NCBI GenBank assembly: GCA_946186535.1
Contig: CAMHNT010000159.1
Coordinates: 1-5,152, forward strand
Source of the DNA: an uncultured Clostridia bacterium
GTDB taxonomy: Bacteria; Bacillota; Clostridia; Oscillospirales; Acutalibacteraceae
Reading direction: 5' to 3'
Length of the DNA stretch: 5,152 bases
Shown: piece after piece, positions 5,015 to 5,152 of the stretch
Numbering within the stretch: position 1 is the first letter of the stretch
How the letters are laid out: the number at the start of each line of letters is the position of its first letter
The notes under the pieces: generated by a model
The model's input: only the letters and a program-made list of their open reading frames with translations
Database searches by the model: none
Told to the model about the DNA's origin: nothing
Program-made: the position numbers and the translations under genes

Positions 5015-5152
5015 TAATATAGCTAAAAAACTTTTCACTAAATAATCATATTTGATTGACCAATATGCACAAAATCTCAGCTTTAATTTTTATTTTTAAT
5101 ATTTTATTATAGTCAACTAATACTTATTAAATATAAAATAATCCTACTATTA
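5015..5152. other. AT-rich spacer upstream of the 72-aa gene
   Basis: No coding frame with a credible start and ribosome binding site is present. The only structure noted is the 6-bp inverted repeat CATATT (5047-5052) / AATATG (5062-5067) with a 9-nt spacer. It lies about 33 bp upstream of the -35 box of the minus-strand promoter, where an activator could bind. In DNA this AT-rich such a repeat may be chance. Confidence 0.4.

Overview
The window looks like chromosomal DNA of a low-to-moderate-GC Gram-positive anaerobe of the class Clostridia, most likely an Oscillospiraceae/Ruminococcus-type gut or rumen bacterium. This is inferred from AT-rich spacers around higher-GC genes, strong GGAGG-type ribosome binding sites, sigma-A-like promoters, poly-T terminators and clustered short GC hairpins between genes. 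No rRNA or species marker is present.

Layout: (1) 1-280 is an AT-rich promoter and leader region with two candidate sigma-A promoters, an imperfect palindrome inside one promoter spacer, and a leader hairpin just before the ribosome binding site. (2) 281-4171 (+) is one very long reading frame in which a complete 4-alpha-glucanotransferase (GH77, MalQ) is joined to a complete alpha-glucan phosphorylase (GT35, GlgP/MalP). (3) 4208-4248 is a strong intrinsic terminator. (4) 4289-4515 holds a roughly 160-bp inverted-repeat element followed by three short hairpins. (5) 4584-5014 is a complete small minus-strand unit: a consensus promoter, a structured leader of about 133 nt, a 72-residue acidic hypothetical protein and its own terminator. 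It converges on the large gene. (6) 5015-5152 is AT-rich with no supported gene.

The two enzyme modules act on the same pool of maltodextrins. The phosphorylase releases glucose-1-phosphate from chain ends but stalls on short oligosaccharides. The glucanotransferase rejoins those into longer chains and frees glucose. Together they would convert glycogen or starch dextrins completely.

The most striking feature is the junction at 1781-1801. Codon 501 is TTG, one base from TAG, and lies exactly where a stand-alone MalQ of 500 residues would end. It is followed directly by a well-formed ribosome binding site and the ATG of an otherwise intact 790-residue phosphorylase. The two halves also keep different lysine codon usage. 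This looks like a malQ-glgP operon pair fused by loss of one stop codon (or by a base error in the sequence), with the old internal start still intact.
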